Shown here piece after piece: positions 1-9,526 of a stretch of 64,000 bases of DNA; within the stretch, counting starts at the first letter, position 1; each line of letters begins with the position of its first letter. The translations under genes were made by a program, and so were the position numbers. This DNA comes from JAABRB01 sp963735025. GTDB lineage: Bacteria; Pseudomonadota; Gammaproteobacteria; Burkholderiales; SG8-39. The stretch spans positions 1 to 64,000 of the forward strand of contig CAVTJG010000010.1 in assembly GCA_963735025.1 (NCBI GenBank), in the 5' to 3' direction. The notes below the pieces were generated by a model. That model worked only from the letters and a program-made list of their open reading frames with translations. It was not told where the DNA came from and did no database searches.

Positions 1-1
1 G

Positions 2-1468
2 GCCGCCGTACCGGCAGTGGCCGAGCCTCCCAAGTTCAAAATGACCACAGAAATTCCGCAGTCGATCACCACGCCGGACAAGGTGGAGACTTCCATCGGT
101 AACCTCGAGTTCTTCGACGGCGTGCCCTCGCAGCAGACGGTGCAAACTCTGTACGACAACCTGGATCGCATGCGCGGCGTGCAGACTTTTCTCGCCGGCT
201 ACCCGGCCGTCTCCGCGTATGCCCTGTACGATGGTCCAAAGGCGATAGGCGCCGACAGACCCAACAAAATCCAGATCTGGAAACAGCTGATGGATTCGAA
301 AACATTGTTACTGACGGGCAATACGTCGACTCTCTATGCGGTCACCACTCTGGATCTGAAGACAGACGGCGCCACCGTAATCGAATTGCCGCCGGGCATG
401 CTCGGCATGCTCGACAGCGCCTGGTTCAAGTTTATCGGCAACTTCGGTGCCGCCGGGCAGGACAAAGGCAAGGGCGGCAAATATCTGGTTGTGCCGCCCG
501 GGTACAAAGGCACCGTGCCGGACGGCTACTTCGTGCTGAAAGCCCCCACCTACCGCAACTGGGTGTTTCTGCGCGGCTCCATCGCCAAGGGTGTGGAACC
601 GGCGGTCGAGAATATCGAAAAAAACCTCAAGGTCTACCCACTGGCCAAGGCCGGCAATCCGCCCGCGACCGAATTTATCAACGCATCCGGCAAGGTGGCA
701 AATTTCATTCCCGCCAATGATTTCAGCTTCTTGGAGCAGCTGAACGCTGTGGTCCAGTACGAACCCATCGAATCCCTGGAACCGGAGACCCGCGGCCTTT
801 TCGCTTCGGTCGGCATCATCAAGGACAAGCCGTTCAAGCCAGACGCGCGCATGAAGAAACTGCTCACCGAAGCCGTCGCCATCGGCAACGCCACCGCCCG
901 CGCCATCACCTTCTACCCCCGTAACCCGGGCAACTACATCTACGGCGAGGACAGCGGCTGGCTGATGGGTTATGCGGACAAGAACACCACATTTACCTAC
1001 AACGGCGCCTACGATATATCCGCCGCGACCCTGTTCCATTACAACGCCATCGGTGTCACCCCGGCGATGGCGCTCACCCGCCCCGGCGTTGGCTCCGACT
1101 ACGGCCTCCTCAGTACCGACTCTAAAAAGCGCGCGCTGGATGGCTCCAAAACCTACCGCCTGACCCTGCCGCCCAATGTGCCGGTCAAGGATTTCTGGGC
1201 GGTGACCATCTACGACACCCAGACCCGCTCGCAGCTGCAGACCGATCAGCAGTTTCCCACCGTCGGCAGCCAGACGAAGGGCATGCAGAAGAATGCCGAC
1301 GGCTCCTACGATATCTACTTCGCGCCCAAGCCACCCAAGGGTAAAGAGGGCAACTGGCTACAGACGATCCCCGGCAAGAGCTGGTTGATATTGCTGCGCA
1401 TGTACGGCCCGGAGCAGGCGTGGATTGATAAGACCTGGCGGCCAGGGGAACTCGAACTGATGGAGTGA
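2..1468 (+). CDS. DUF1254/DUF1214 protein, 5' end outside the window
   Basis: The frame is open from the first bases, so the gene starts left of the window. The first visible residues (AAVPAVAEPPKF) look like the end of an export signal, and the GTG at 17 is only the first start-like codon available. About 488 residues are visible. The first half matches the DUF1254 type (LAGYPAVSAY near the start); the second half matches DUF1214 (VPVKDFWAVTIYD, then the family tail SWLILLRMYGPEQAWIDK). The biochemical role of this exported family is not established; members often sit beside arylsulfatase genes, as here. The last 99 bases recur at 3226-3324, and a more distant copy of the same C-terminal tail is present near 6860-6960. 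Confidence 0.85.
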   Translation, partial: AAVPAVAEPPKFKMTTEIPQSITTPDKVETSIGNLEFFDGVPSQQTVQTLYDNLDRMRGVQTFLAGYPAVSAYALYDGPKAIGADRPNKIQIWKQLMDSKTLLLTGNTSTLYAVTTLDLKTDGATVIELPPGMLGMLDSAWFKFIGNFGAAGQDKGKGGKYLVVPPGYKGTVPDGYFVLKAPTYRNWVFLRGSIAKGVEPAVENIEKNLKVYPLAKAGNPPATEFINASGKVANFIPANDFSFLEQLNAVVQYEPIESLEPETRGLFASVGIIKDKPFKPDARMKKLLTEAVAIGNATARAITFYPRNPGNYIYGEDSGWLMGYADKNTTFTYNGAYDISAATLFHYNAIGVTPAMALTRPGVGSDYGLLSTDSKKRALDGSKTYRLTLPPNVPVKDFWAVTIYDTQTRSQLQTDQQFPTVGSQTKGMQKNADGSYDIYFAPKPPKGKEGNWLQTIPGKSWLILLRMYGPEQAWIDKTWRPGELELME

Positions 1469-1473
1469 CCCGG
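1375..1473 (+). repeat. 3' end of DUF1254 gene, copy A of a 99-bp direct repeat
   Basis: This stretch encodes the last 31 residues and stop of the DUF1254 protein plus five bases. It matches 3226-3324 at 96 of 99 positions by eye, in the same orientation. The two copies bracket the first arylsulfatase gene. Confidence 0.9.
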
Positions 1474-1665
1474 CACAATTACTTCTCTGCCCAGCGGCCA
1501 AGGCAGCTGGGTAGCGCCGGAAATCAAAGTGGCGCCGTAGGCTTGTTGCTTGCTCTGATCAGAAGCTGGTCAACCGGGGCGAGGCTTCACCGGGTATGCA
1601 AGCCAGACGCTACTCTCTCATACAGGAAACGCTCATGCAATTCGATACATTACAGGAAAACTCAC

Positions 1666-3170
1666 ATGACATACACCACAAGAGACGCACCTGGCCCCTG
1701 TCGCTTGCGAATGGGGTTGCGCCTGATAACCACGGCTTTCGGGATCGCCTTTGCCTCGGCGGCCTTCGCACAGCAGGACAAGCCCAATGTCGTGCTCATG
1801 CTGGCCGACAACGTCGGCTGGGGGGACATCGGGGCCTTCGCCGGGGGCGAATTACGTGGCATGCCGACACCCAACATCGATCAGTTGGCTGCGGAAGGCA
1901 TGCAGCTGTCGCAGTTCTTGGTGGAACCCGCCTGCACCCCGTCACGCGCGGCGCTGTTGACTGGCCGCTACTCGACCCGTGTTGGTCTTAATACGGTGAT
2001 CATCGGCGGCACACCAAACACATTGCAGGCCTCCGAGGTCACGCTTGCCGAGTTGTTCAAAAGCCAGGGATACGCGACAGCTTACGCCGGGAAATGGCAT
2101 CTTGGTCTTGAAGAACAAAGCTGGCCGACCCGTCAGGGTTTTGACGAATATCGTGTCGGCGTCATCGAGACCACGGACGGAACGCTGTACCGCGAAAGCA
2201 TGGAACGCAGCGGGATGCCGGAAGAGTTTATCGAAAACGTCGTGCCTCGTATTTACGAATCAGACCCGGATGGAACCTTGCGCGCGGTGCGCGAATACAC
2301 GGTTGAGTATCGTGCCCAGGTCGAGGGCGACATCGCAGCTGCCTCGGTCGATTTCATCACCCGTCAGGCAGACGCTGACGCGCCGTTCTTCATGATGATC
2401 GGCTGGACCCATTCCCACTACCCCAGTGTGGTCCCGGGTGAATTCAAGGCAAGTCGCCAGCCGGACCTTACGGGGATGCGATCATGGAACTTGACTACCG
2501 CACGGGTCAGGTGCTGGACGCGATCAAGGCCGCCGGTATTGAAGACAACACCATCGTCATCTGGATCTCCGACAACGGCGCCACCCCGGTCAGCGGCCCA
2601 CCGGCCTATCGCGGCGGGAGCAACGGTCCGTTCCGTGGCGAGTTGGGCGACGCGCTCGAAGGGTCGATCCGGGTGCCGGGAATGATCAAGTGGCCGAACC
2701 GGATCAAACCAGGCAACAGTTTTGAAATGGTCTCGATCCATGACATGCTTCCGACCCTTGCGACCATCATCGGCGCTGAAATACCGTCGGATCGTGCCAT
2801 CGACGGGATCGATCAAAGCGATTACTTCCTTGGCGAGACATCCGAGTCTAACCGCGACCACCTCATCACCTTCATTGAGGGCGAAGTGGCCGCCGTTCGG
2901 TGGAACCACTGGCGGATTTACCCCAAGGAATTCGGGCCCTCGGGCGGCAATCCGGCGCGTCCGGGACTTGGGGGGCATCGTTCAGAAATGACCAGCTTGC
3001 CGGGAATCTACAACATCCTCAACGACCCGCGCGAAGAGGACAATCTGACTGCGTCCAATGCCTGGGTCTTCCGCCCCTACATGCAGGTTGTCGGCACCTA
3101 TCTGAAATCGTTGGAAACCTATCCGATCCCCAAGGGTGTCAGCCTGACCAAGTTCGATACGCAAAAATGA
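1666..3170 (+). CDS. Exported arylsulfatase, interrupted by one frameshift near 2469
   Basis: Type I sulfatase, expected to hydrolyse sulfate esters in the periplasm. ATG 1666 follows AGGAAA and starts a signal peptide ending ASAAFAQ. The formylglycine motif CTPSR is at residues 90-94, the metal-binding LADNVGWGD at 46-54 and the active-site GKWHLG near 142. Coding then shifts by one base near 2469 and continues as YGDAIMELDY through WISDNGA to the end, so one base appears to be missing. The joined length of about 500 residues is normal for the family. Two copies of a TACAGGAAA...ATG block (1621 and 1651) precede the start, which gives an alternative short ORF at 1635. The gene lies between two copies of the DUF1254 3' end. 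Confidence 0.85.
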
Positions 3171-3225
3171 TTGCCTCGACATCGGCACCGCGCTCGGATC
3201 ACCTGTGTCGCTCGATTATTGCGAC

Positions 3226-3324
3226 CAAGAGCTGGTTGATATTGATGCGCATGTACGGCCCGGAGCAGGCGTGGATTGATAAGACCTGGCGGCCAGGGGA
3301 AGTCGAAGTGATGGAGTGACCCGG
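3226..3324 (+). repeat. Orphan DUF1254 3' end, copy B of the 99-bp direct repeat
   Basis: Still reads in frame as KSWLILMRMYGPEQAWIDK...VME with a stop at 3317-3319, but no DUF1254 gene precedes it. It follows directly after the first arylsulfatase. Either a duplicated DUF1254 gene lost its body or the sulfatase arrived by recombination inside a duplicated gene. Confidence 0.85.
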
Positions 3325-3347
3325 TGGGTCGACAGGAGGCGACGGCA

Positions 3348-4340
3348 GTGAGGGATCTTCCATTCGAACTGCCGGCCCGCGCCCGCACGTGGTCCCTGGC
3401 TATCCTGGTGCTGGCCAGCCTGCTCGCGCCGCGGCCCGCGGCAGCCGACGAAGGCGGCGTGAGCTTCTGGCTGCCGGGGCAGTTCGGCAGCTTCGCCGCG
3501 GTGCCGGCGAGCCCGGGCTGGTCGCTCGGCGCGGTGTACTACCACTCCTCGATCGGCGCCGACGCAAGCCGCAACTTCCCGCGCGGCGGGCGCATCGTCG
3601 TCGGCCTCGACGCCACCGCCGACCTGCTGTTCCTGGCGCCGAGCTACGCCTTCACCGAGCCGGTGCTCGGCGGTCAGGCCGCGCTGCAACTGACCGGTGT
3701 CTACGGGCGCATGAAGGTCAGCGCCAACGCTACGCTGACCGGTCCCGGCGGTGGCTCGGTGAGCGGCGACGAGTCCGACGCGCGCACCAGCATCGGCGAC
3801 CTGTATCCGATGGCCTCGCTGAAGTGGAACCGCGGCGTGCACAACTTCCTGGCCTACACCATGGCCGGCGTGCCGGTCGGGGCTTACGACAAGGGGCGGC
3901 TGGCGAACATCGGCACCAACCACTGGGCGCTGGACGCCGGCGGCGGCTACACCTACCTCGATGAGAAGACCGGCCGCGAACTGTCCGCGGTGCTGGGCTT
4001 CACCTACAACTTCAAGAACCCGGACACCGACTACCAGAACGGCGTCGACGCGCATCTCGACTGGGCGGCCTCGCAGTTCCTGTCCGAGCAGTGGCAGGTG
4101 GGCCTGGTCGGCTACTTCTACCAGCAGGTCAGTGGCGACAGCGGCGCGGGCGCGGTCCTCGGCGACTTCAAGTCGCGCGTCTACGCCGTCGGCCCGCAGG
4201 TGGGGTACTTCTTCCCGATCGGCGGCAGCAAGTGGTACCTGAACCTGAAGGGCTTCTACGAATTCGGCGCGGACAACCGAGCGAAGGGCTGGAATGCCTG
4301 GCTGACGCTGTCGTTGCCGCTGGGTTCGGCCAAGCAGTGA
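3348..4340 (+). CDS. MetA-pathway type outer-membrane protein (Phenol_MetA_deg-like)
   Basis: Predicted outer-membrane beta-barrel of the family annotated as transporter in meta-pathway phenol degradation. The signal peptide (LAILVLASLLAPRPAAADEG) is followed by alternating aromatic strands (FLAPSYAF, LQLTGVYGRM, TYNFKNPDTDYQNG, VGYFFPIGG) and a short C-terminal strand. GTG 3348 is preferred over GTG 3324 because AGGAGG lies at 3333-3338, nine bases upstream. Length is about 330 residues, usual for the family. It sits between two arylsulfatases, 39 bases before the second, so it may pass their hydrophobic substrate or product; that is inference. Confidence 0.75.
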   Translation: MRDLPFELPARARTWSLAILVLASLLAPRPAAADEGGVSFWLPGQFGSFAAVPASPGWSLGAVYYHSSIGADASRNFPRGGRIVVGLDATADLLFLAPSYAFTEPVLGGQAALQLTGVYGRMKVSANATLTGPGGGSVSGDESDARTSIGDLYPMASLKWNRGVHNFLAYTMAGVPVGAYDKGRLANIGTNHWALDAGGGYTYLDEKTGRELSAVLGFTYNFKNPDTDYQNGVDAHLDWAASQFLSEQWQVGLVGYFYQQVSGDSGAGAVLGDFKSRVYAVGPQVGYFFPIGGSKWYLNLKGFYEFGADNRAKGWNAWLTLSLPLGSAKQ

Positions 4341-4379
4341 AGCGCCAGGTTGTTGCATGAGAACTGAAAGGAGACCGAC

Positions 4380-6814
4380 ATGAAACGAATCTCGCATCTC
4401 GCCGCCCTTGGCTTCCTGCTGGCCATGGCTGCGACGACTGCCTCGGCGCAAGCCAAGCTCGACCGCACGGTGCTGCCGATCGCCGAGCCCAAGCGGCCGA
4501 CCTATACCGAACTCGACGCGCGCAACGTCAAGCCACCGCCGCGCTTCGAGGTCAAGGCGCCGAAGGGCGCGCCCAACGTCGTCATCGTGCTGATCGACGA
4601 CATCGGCTTCGGCGGGCCCAGCACCTTCGGCGGCCCCATCCGCACACCGACGCTGGACCAGCTGGCGCAGGGCGGCCTGCGCTACAACAACTTCCACACC
4701 ACCGCGCTGTGCTCGCCGACGCGCAGTCGCGCTGAAGACCGGCCGCAACCACCACACCGCCAATGCCGGCTCGATCATGGAGAGCTCGACGGCCTTCCCG
4801 GGCAACACCGGGCAGATCCCGAACAGCGTCGCGCCGCTGGCGGAGATGCTGCGGCTCAACGGCTACAGCACCGGCGCCTTCGGCAAGTGGCACGAGACCG
4901 CCGCCTGGGAGACCAGCGTGTCGGGCCCGTTCGACCGCTGGCCCACGCACCAGGGCTTCGACAAGTTCTACGGCTTCATCGGCGGCGAGACCGACCAGTG
5001 GTACCCGCTGATCTACGACGGCGTGATCAAGGTCGATCCGCCGAAGATGAAGGACTACCACTTCACCGTCGACATGACCAACCAGGCGATCAACTGGGTC
5101 AAGGCGCAGCAGTCGATGACGCCGGACAAGCCGTTCTTCGTCTACTTCGCCACCGGCGCGGTGCACGCGCCGCACCATGTGCCGAAGGAATGGGCCGACA
5201 AGTACAAGGGCCAGTTCGACAAGGGCTGGGACGCAGATCGCGCAGCGAAACGCTCGAGCGGCAGAAGCAGCTGGGCGTGATCCCGGCGAACACGCAGCTG
5301 GCCACCGCAGGCCCGAAGACATCAAGGCCTGGGACACGCTGCCCGAGGACCAGCGGCGCCTGTTCGCGCCGCCAGGCCGAGGTGTTCGCCGGCTTCGTCG
5401 AGCACACCGACCACGAGATCGGCCGCTTCGTGAAGGCGCTTGAAGGACATCGGCGAGCTGGACAACACGCTGTTCTTCTACATCGCCGGCGACAACGGCA
5501 CCAGCGCCGAAGGCGGCTTCGTCGGCATGTACAACGAGATGACCTACTTCAACGGCGTGCAGGAGAAGGTCGAGGACCTGATCCCGCTGATCGACAAGTG
5601 GGGCGGCCCGGAGACCTTCCCGCACATGGCCGCCGGCTGGGCGGTGGCCTTCGACTCGCCCTTCAAGTGGACCAAGCAGGTGGCGTCCGACTTCGGCGGC
5701 ACCCGCAACGGCATGGTCATTCACTGGCCGAAGGGCATCAAGGACAAGGGCGGCCTGCGCAGCCAGTTCTGGCACGTCATCGACATCGCGCCGACGATCC
5801 TGGAGGCTGCCGGCCTGCCCGAACCGAAGAGCGTCAACGGCACGTCGCAGACGCCGATCGAGGGCACCAGCCTGCTCTACACGTTCAACGATGCGAAGGC
5901 GCCCGAGCGGCACACGACGCAGTACTTCGAGATGTTCGGCAACCGCGCCATCTACCACGACGGCTGGCTGGCGCGCACCATCCACCGCGCGCCCTGGCAG
6001 ACCAGCAACCTGAAGCCGCTGACCAGCGATGTCTGGGAGCTGTACGACGTGAAGAACGACTTCAGCCTCGACCGACGAACCTGGCGGCCGAGCAACCCGC
6101 GAAGCTGAAGACGATGCAGGCCCTGTTCATGAGCGAGGCCGCAGAAGTACCACGTGCTGCCGATCGACGACCGCACCATCGAGCGCATGAACCCGGCCCT
6201 CGCGGGCCGGCCCGACCTGCTGGGCGACCGCACTTCGCCTGACCCTCTACGAAGGCATGCAGGGCATGTTGGAGAACACCTTCATGAACATCAAGAACCG
6301 CTCCAGCAAGATCACCGCCGAGATCGAAATCCCGGCCGGCGGCGCCAACGGTGCGATCCTTGTCGCAGGGCGGGCGCTTCGGCGGCTGGTCGCTGTACAT
6401 GAAGGACGGCAAGCCGGCCTACACCTACAACTTCCTCGGTCTGGCGCGCTACACGGTCGGCGGCCCCGAGGCACTGCCAGCGGGCCCGGCGACGGTGACC
6501 CTCGACTTCGCCTACGACGGTGGCGGGCTCGGCAAGGGCGGCAAGGCGACGCTCTACGGTGAATGGCAAGGCGGTCGCCGAGGGCCGCGATCGAGAAGAC
6601 CCAGCCGAACATCTTCTCGGCCGACGAAACCGCGGACGTCGGCATCGACAACCAGACGCCGGTCGCCGAGGGCATCGGCATCGGTGCGGAGACGCGCTTC
6701 ACCGGCAAGATCGACAAGGTGGTGCTGGAGGTGAGCCCGATGCCGCCGGCGACGAAGACGGCCGCCGAGGCCAGCCAGACCAAGTCCCAGGAGAAGCAGA
6801 GGGTGTCCAACTGA
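4380..6814 (+). pseudogene. Large exported arylsulfatase broken by about ten single-base indels
   Basis: ATG 4380 follows AAAGGAGA and begins a signal peptide (LAMAATTASAQ). Fragments in three frames join into one complete sulfatase of roughly 800 residues: LIDDIGFGG, then the formylglycine motif CSPTR, TGRNHH, FGKWHE, YFATGAVHAPHH, IAGDNG and the long C-terminal domain of this subfamily (YDGGGLGKGGKATLY, GIGAETRFTGKIDKVVLE). Shifts occur near 4727, 5235, 5297, 5375, 5442, 6072, 6145, 6235, 6360 and 6562. Several are one extra base next to a short run (for example GAAGG at 5442). Coding is otherwise intact, with no in-frame stops or large deletions, which fits read or assembly error better than slow decay. 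Different in sequence and longer than the sulfatase at 1666. Confidence 0.8.
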
Positions 6815-6826
6815 TGGCCAGGCAAG

Positions 6827-7089
6827 CTGTGCCGACGCGACCGGCAAGCAAAGAGTCCAAATGGGTACGGATCATCCCGAAAATGAGCTGGTTCGGAGTA
6901 TTCCGCCTCTACGGCCCGCTCGAAGCCGTGGTTCGACAAGACCGGCCGCGCGGCCAGAGCCGACGCCAGAACGCGGCCGCGACACAGCAGCAACAGCAGG
7001 CCTCGACTCAGCAATCTCAGGCCGGCATGGCCAGTTGTCAGAAGGCCCGTGCAGCGTGCCTGGAAGGGCGTGGCTATACCGTGAAGTGA
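6827..7089 (+). pseudogene. Relic of a DUF1254 C-terminus joined to another C-terminal fragment
   Basis: The frame reads SKWVRIIPKMSWFGVFRLY followed by GPLEA, then one base out of frame WFDKTGR. This corresponds to the C-terminal tail of the DUF1254 protein at 2-1468 (PGKSWLILLRMYGPEQAWID) but is more diverged than copy B. It continues into a Gln-rich segment and ends CQKARAACLEGRGYTVK, which resembles the end of a small exported protein. There is no start or body for either. It is the third DUF1254 tail in 7 kb and follows the second sulfatase. Confidence 0.6.
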
Positions 7090-7141
7090 GACCACAACCG
7101 AACGAGCGCGATGGCCTGTTTGCGACGCTGGGAAGTCTGAG

Positions 7142-8164
7142 ATGAAACGCGCGCTCGTTGTCGCTGCCAGCATCCCCATCCTGCTGGTGACAGCTTGGTG
7201 GGCGCTTGCCCTTGTATTCGCGGGACCCAGCCCCGCGTGGCTGAGCATCGCGCTCGCCGCAACCTACGCAGTGGGCACGCTGGTGATTCTTCTGTGGCTG
7301 CGCCCATTCGCCTGGGCGGTCGCGGCCTGCGGCCTCGCCTTTGTCGCCTTGCTCTTCTGGTGGGGCACGATCGAACCCAGCAACGACGGCGACTGGCAGC
7401 CTGACGTGGCGCGGCTGCCGCGGATCGAGGTCCGGGGAGAACAACTGATCGTTCACAACGTGCGGAACTTCGACTACCGCACGGAGAGCGACTTCACCGC
7501 GCGCTACGAGGATCGCACCTACGATCTGTCCAAGCTGCGCGGGGTCGACGTCTTCCTGTCCTACTGGGGCTCGCCGTACATTGCGCACACGATCATGAGC
7601 TGGCAGTTCGACGACGCGCCGCCGCTGGCCATCTCGATCGAGACACGCAAACGCAAGGGCCAGGAATACTCCGCGCTCAAGGGCTTCTTCAAGCAGTACG
7701 AGATCACCTATGTGGTGGCCGACGAGCGCGACGTGGTGGGGCTGCGCACAAACCACCGCGGCGAACAGGTCTACCTGTACCGGCTGAAGTCCACCCCGGC
7801 GCTCGCCCGGGCGCTGTTGCTGGACTACGTGGCCAGCATCAATGACCTGGTGGAGCAGCCGCAGTTCTACAACGCGTTCGCCGACAACTGCACCACGACC
7901 ATCCGCCGGCACCGCGAACACGTGGATCCGGACTCGCCACCCATCGATTGGCGTCTCTTTGCCAACGGCTACCTCGATCAACGCTTGTACGATCGAGGCA
8001 TCGTGGACACGAGCGTGCCCTTCGAAGACCTGCGCAGGCTGAGCCAGATCGACGCAAAGGCGAAGGCGGCGGATCGTGACCCCGACTTTTCACAGCGCAT
8101 TCGCGAAGGGCTGCCCGGTCCACGGTCGCGTCGAGACGCTCCGGCCGCAGCGAAGCCGACTTGA
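7142..8164 (+). CDS. Lnb N-terminal periplasmic domain (DUF4105) membrane protein
   Basis: 340 residues. Three hydrophobic helices fill the first 80 residues (ILLVTAWWALALVFAG, LAATYAVGTLVILLW, LAFVALLFWWG). A DUF4105/Lnb_N region follows: VRNFDYRTESDF, SYWGSPYIAHTIMSW, the conserved ETRKRKGQEYS and FADNCTTTIRRH. The DNC and H residues resemble a papain-like arrangement, but activity in this family is not settled. Its stop overlaps the region of the next gene (lipoprotein hydrolase), suggesting one operon through the mechanosensitive channel at 11974. Confidence 0.8.
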   Translation: MKRALVVAASIPILLVTAWWALALVFAGPSPAWLSIALAATYAVGTLVILLWLRPFAWAVAACGLAFVALLFWWGTIEPSNDGDWQPDVARLPRIEVRGEQLIVHNVRNFDYRTESDFTARYEDRTYDLSKLRGVDVFLSYWGSPYIAHTIMSWQFDDAPPLAISIETRKRKGQEYSALKGFFKQYEITYVVADERDVVGLRTNHRGEQVYLYRLKSTPALARALLLDYVASINDLVEQPQFYNAFADNCTTTIRRHREHVDPDSPPIDWRLFANGYLDQRLYDRGIVDTSVPFEDLRRLSQIDAKAKAADRDPDFSQRIREGLPGPRSRRDAPAAAKPT

Positions 8165-8175
8165 CGAAAGAGACG

Positions 8176-9519
8176 ATGAGCCAAGGACATTCGAGAAGCG
8201 GTCTGCGTATCGCGCTGCTGGCGGCCATGGCGCTGCTGGCCGGCTGCACGACGACCTATCCGCTGATGCCCACGCCGGCGGTGTATGTCGGGCAACAGGG
8301 CAAGCCACTGCTTTCGCCGCCGGCTGCCGCGGGCCAGAAGTCTTCGGTCGACTTGCTGTATGTGACGAATCGGGCACCGGGGACCAAGGAAGCCGGGACG
8401 CTGCCCTACAGCGCCGACCGCTCGCATTCGATGGCCTTCGGCACGGTCACGATCGATTTCGGTGAAGGGGTTCCCCTGGACGCTATGGTTGCCCAGAGCA
8501 CGCTGAACGAGCGCACCGTGGCGCTGGACCTGCGGCTCGGGCCAACGACGGAGCTCGGGCGGTTCCCGGAGATCCCCTACGGTGTCGAACCTGTCCCCGC
8601 CGGGCTGGTGCGGTCTCCCGCCGCGATCGATGCACACGAGAAGGCTGCAAGCCTGCTGCAGGGCGAAGTCGCACGCCGCCTCGCTGCCGCGCCACGCAAG
8701 GAAGTCGTGATGTTCGTCCATGGCTATGCCAACACGTTCCAGGATGCGTCGTTCACGATGGGCGAGCTGTGCCACTTCCTCGGGCGCGAATTCGTCTGCG
8801 CCGTCTTCACCTGGCCCGCGGGCGGCTCGCGCGGCCTGTTCTTCGGCTACAACGTCGATCGCGAGTCGGGCGAGTTCGCGGTGCACCACCTCAAGCAGAC
8901 GATTCGCATGATCGCCGACACACCCGGCGTCGAGAAGCTGCACCTGCTGGCCCACAGCCGGGGCACCGATGTGATGGTGACGGCCCTGCGCGAACTCGAG
9001 ATCGAGGCCTACATTGGCGGGCAGTTCCTCGACAGCCGCTTCAAGGTGCGCAACATCGTGCTGATGTCACCCGACCTGGACCTGGACGTGGGCGTGGCCA
9101 AGCTCTTCAGCATCGAGTCCGACCCGGCCCTGCCTTTCGGCCCGGCACCGAATCCGCGGCTCGTCCTGCCTGCGCCCACGCTGCGGCTCACCGTCTACAC
9201 CTCGGAGGGCGACAAGGCGCTCGGCCTGTCCGAATTCCTGATGGGCAGCCTGCGCCGCCTGGGTCGTCTCGATGAGGCCTCGCTCAGCGCGGAACAGATC
9301 GCCAAGGCGAAGCCGCTCGCCGGCTTCGCCACCTTTGTCCAGGTCACCAACACGGCCGGCTTCATCGGCCACAGCTACTTCGTGTCCGACCCTGCCGTGA
9401 GTGCCGACCTGGTGGCGCTCATTCGCTACGGCCTCGCGCCTGGGGAGCCGGGACGCCCGCTCGAAGAGATCTCGCGACCCTTCTGGAAGATCCCGCCGGC
9501 ACGTGCCGCCGGCGATTAG
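8176..9519 (+). CDS. DUF900-family alpha/beta hydrolase lipoprotein
   Basis: Esterase-like alpha/beta hydrolase (COG4782/DUF900 type) anchored as a lipoprotein: the lipobox LLAGC is about 25 residues from the chosen ATG. A TTG at 8161 overlapping the previous stop is an alternative start; ATG 8176 has AAAGAG upstream. The core shows VVMFVHGYANTFQDA (oxyanion region), VFTWPAGG and the nucleophile elbow LLAHSRGTDV. A late Asp (SPDLDLDVG) and His (IGHSYF) complete a plausible triad. Substrate unknown. Confidence 0.8.
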   Translation: MSQGHSRSGLRIALLAAMALLAGCTTTYPLMPTPAVYVGQQGKPLLSPPAAAGQKSSVDLLYVTNRAPGTKEAGTLPYSADRSHSMAFGTVTIDFGEGVPLDAMVAQSTLNERTVALDLRLGPTTELGRFPEIPYGVEPVPAGLVRSPAAIDAHEKAASLLQGEVARRLAAAPRKEVVMFVHGYANTFQDASFTMGELCHFLGREFVCAVFTWPAGGSRGLFFGYNVDRESGEFAVHHLKQTIRMIADTPGVEKLHLLAHSRGTDVMVTALRELEIEAYIGGQFLDSRFKVRNIVLMSPDLDLDVGVAKLFSIESDPALPFGPAPNPRLVLPAPTLRLTVYTSEGDKALGLSEFLMGSLRRLGRLDEASLSAEQIAKAKPLAGFATFVQVTNTAGFIGHSYFVSDPAVSADLVALIRYGLAPGEPGRPLEEISRPFWKIPPARAAGD

Positions 9520-9526
9520 CGCCACG

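Noticed and set aside
3216..4859. A 547-codon minus-strand frame over the MetA-like gene
   Set aside because: Spans two plus-strand genes and an intergenic region, with no recognisable protein features.
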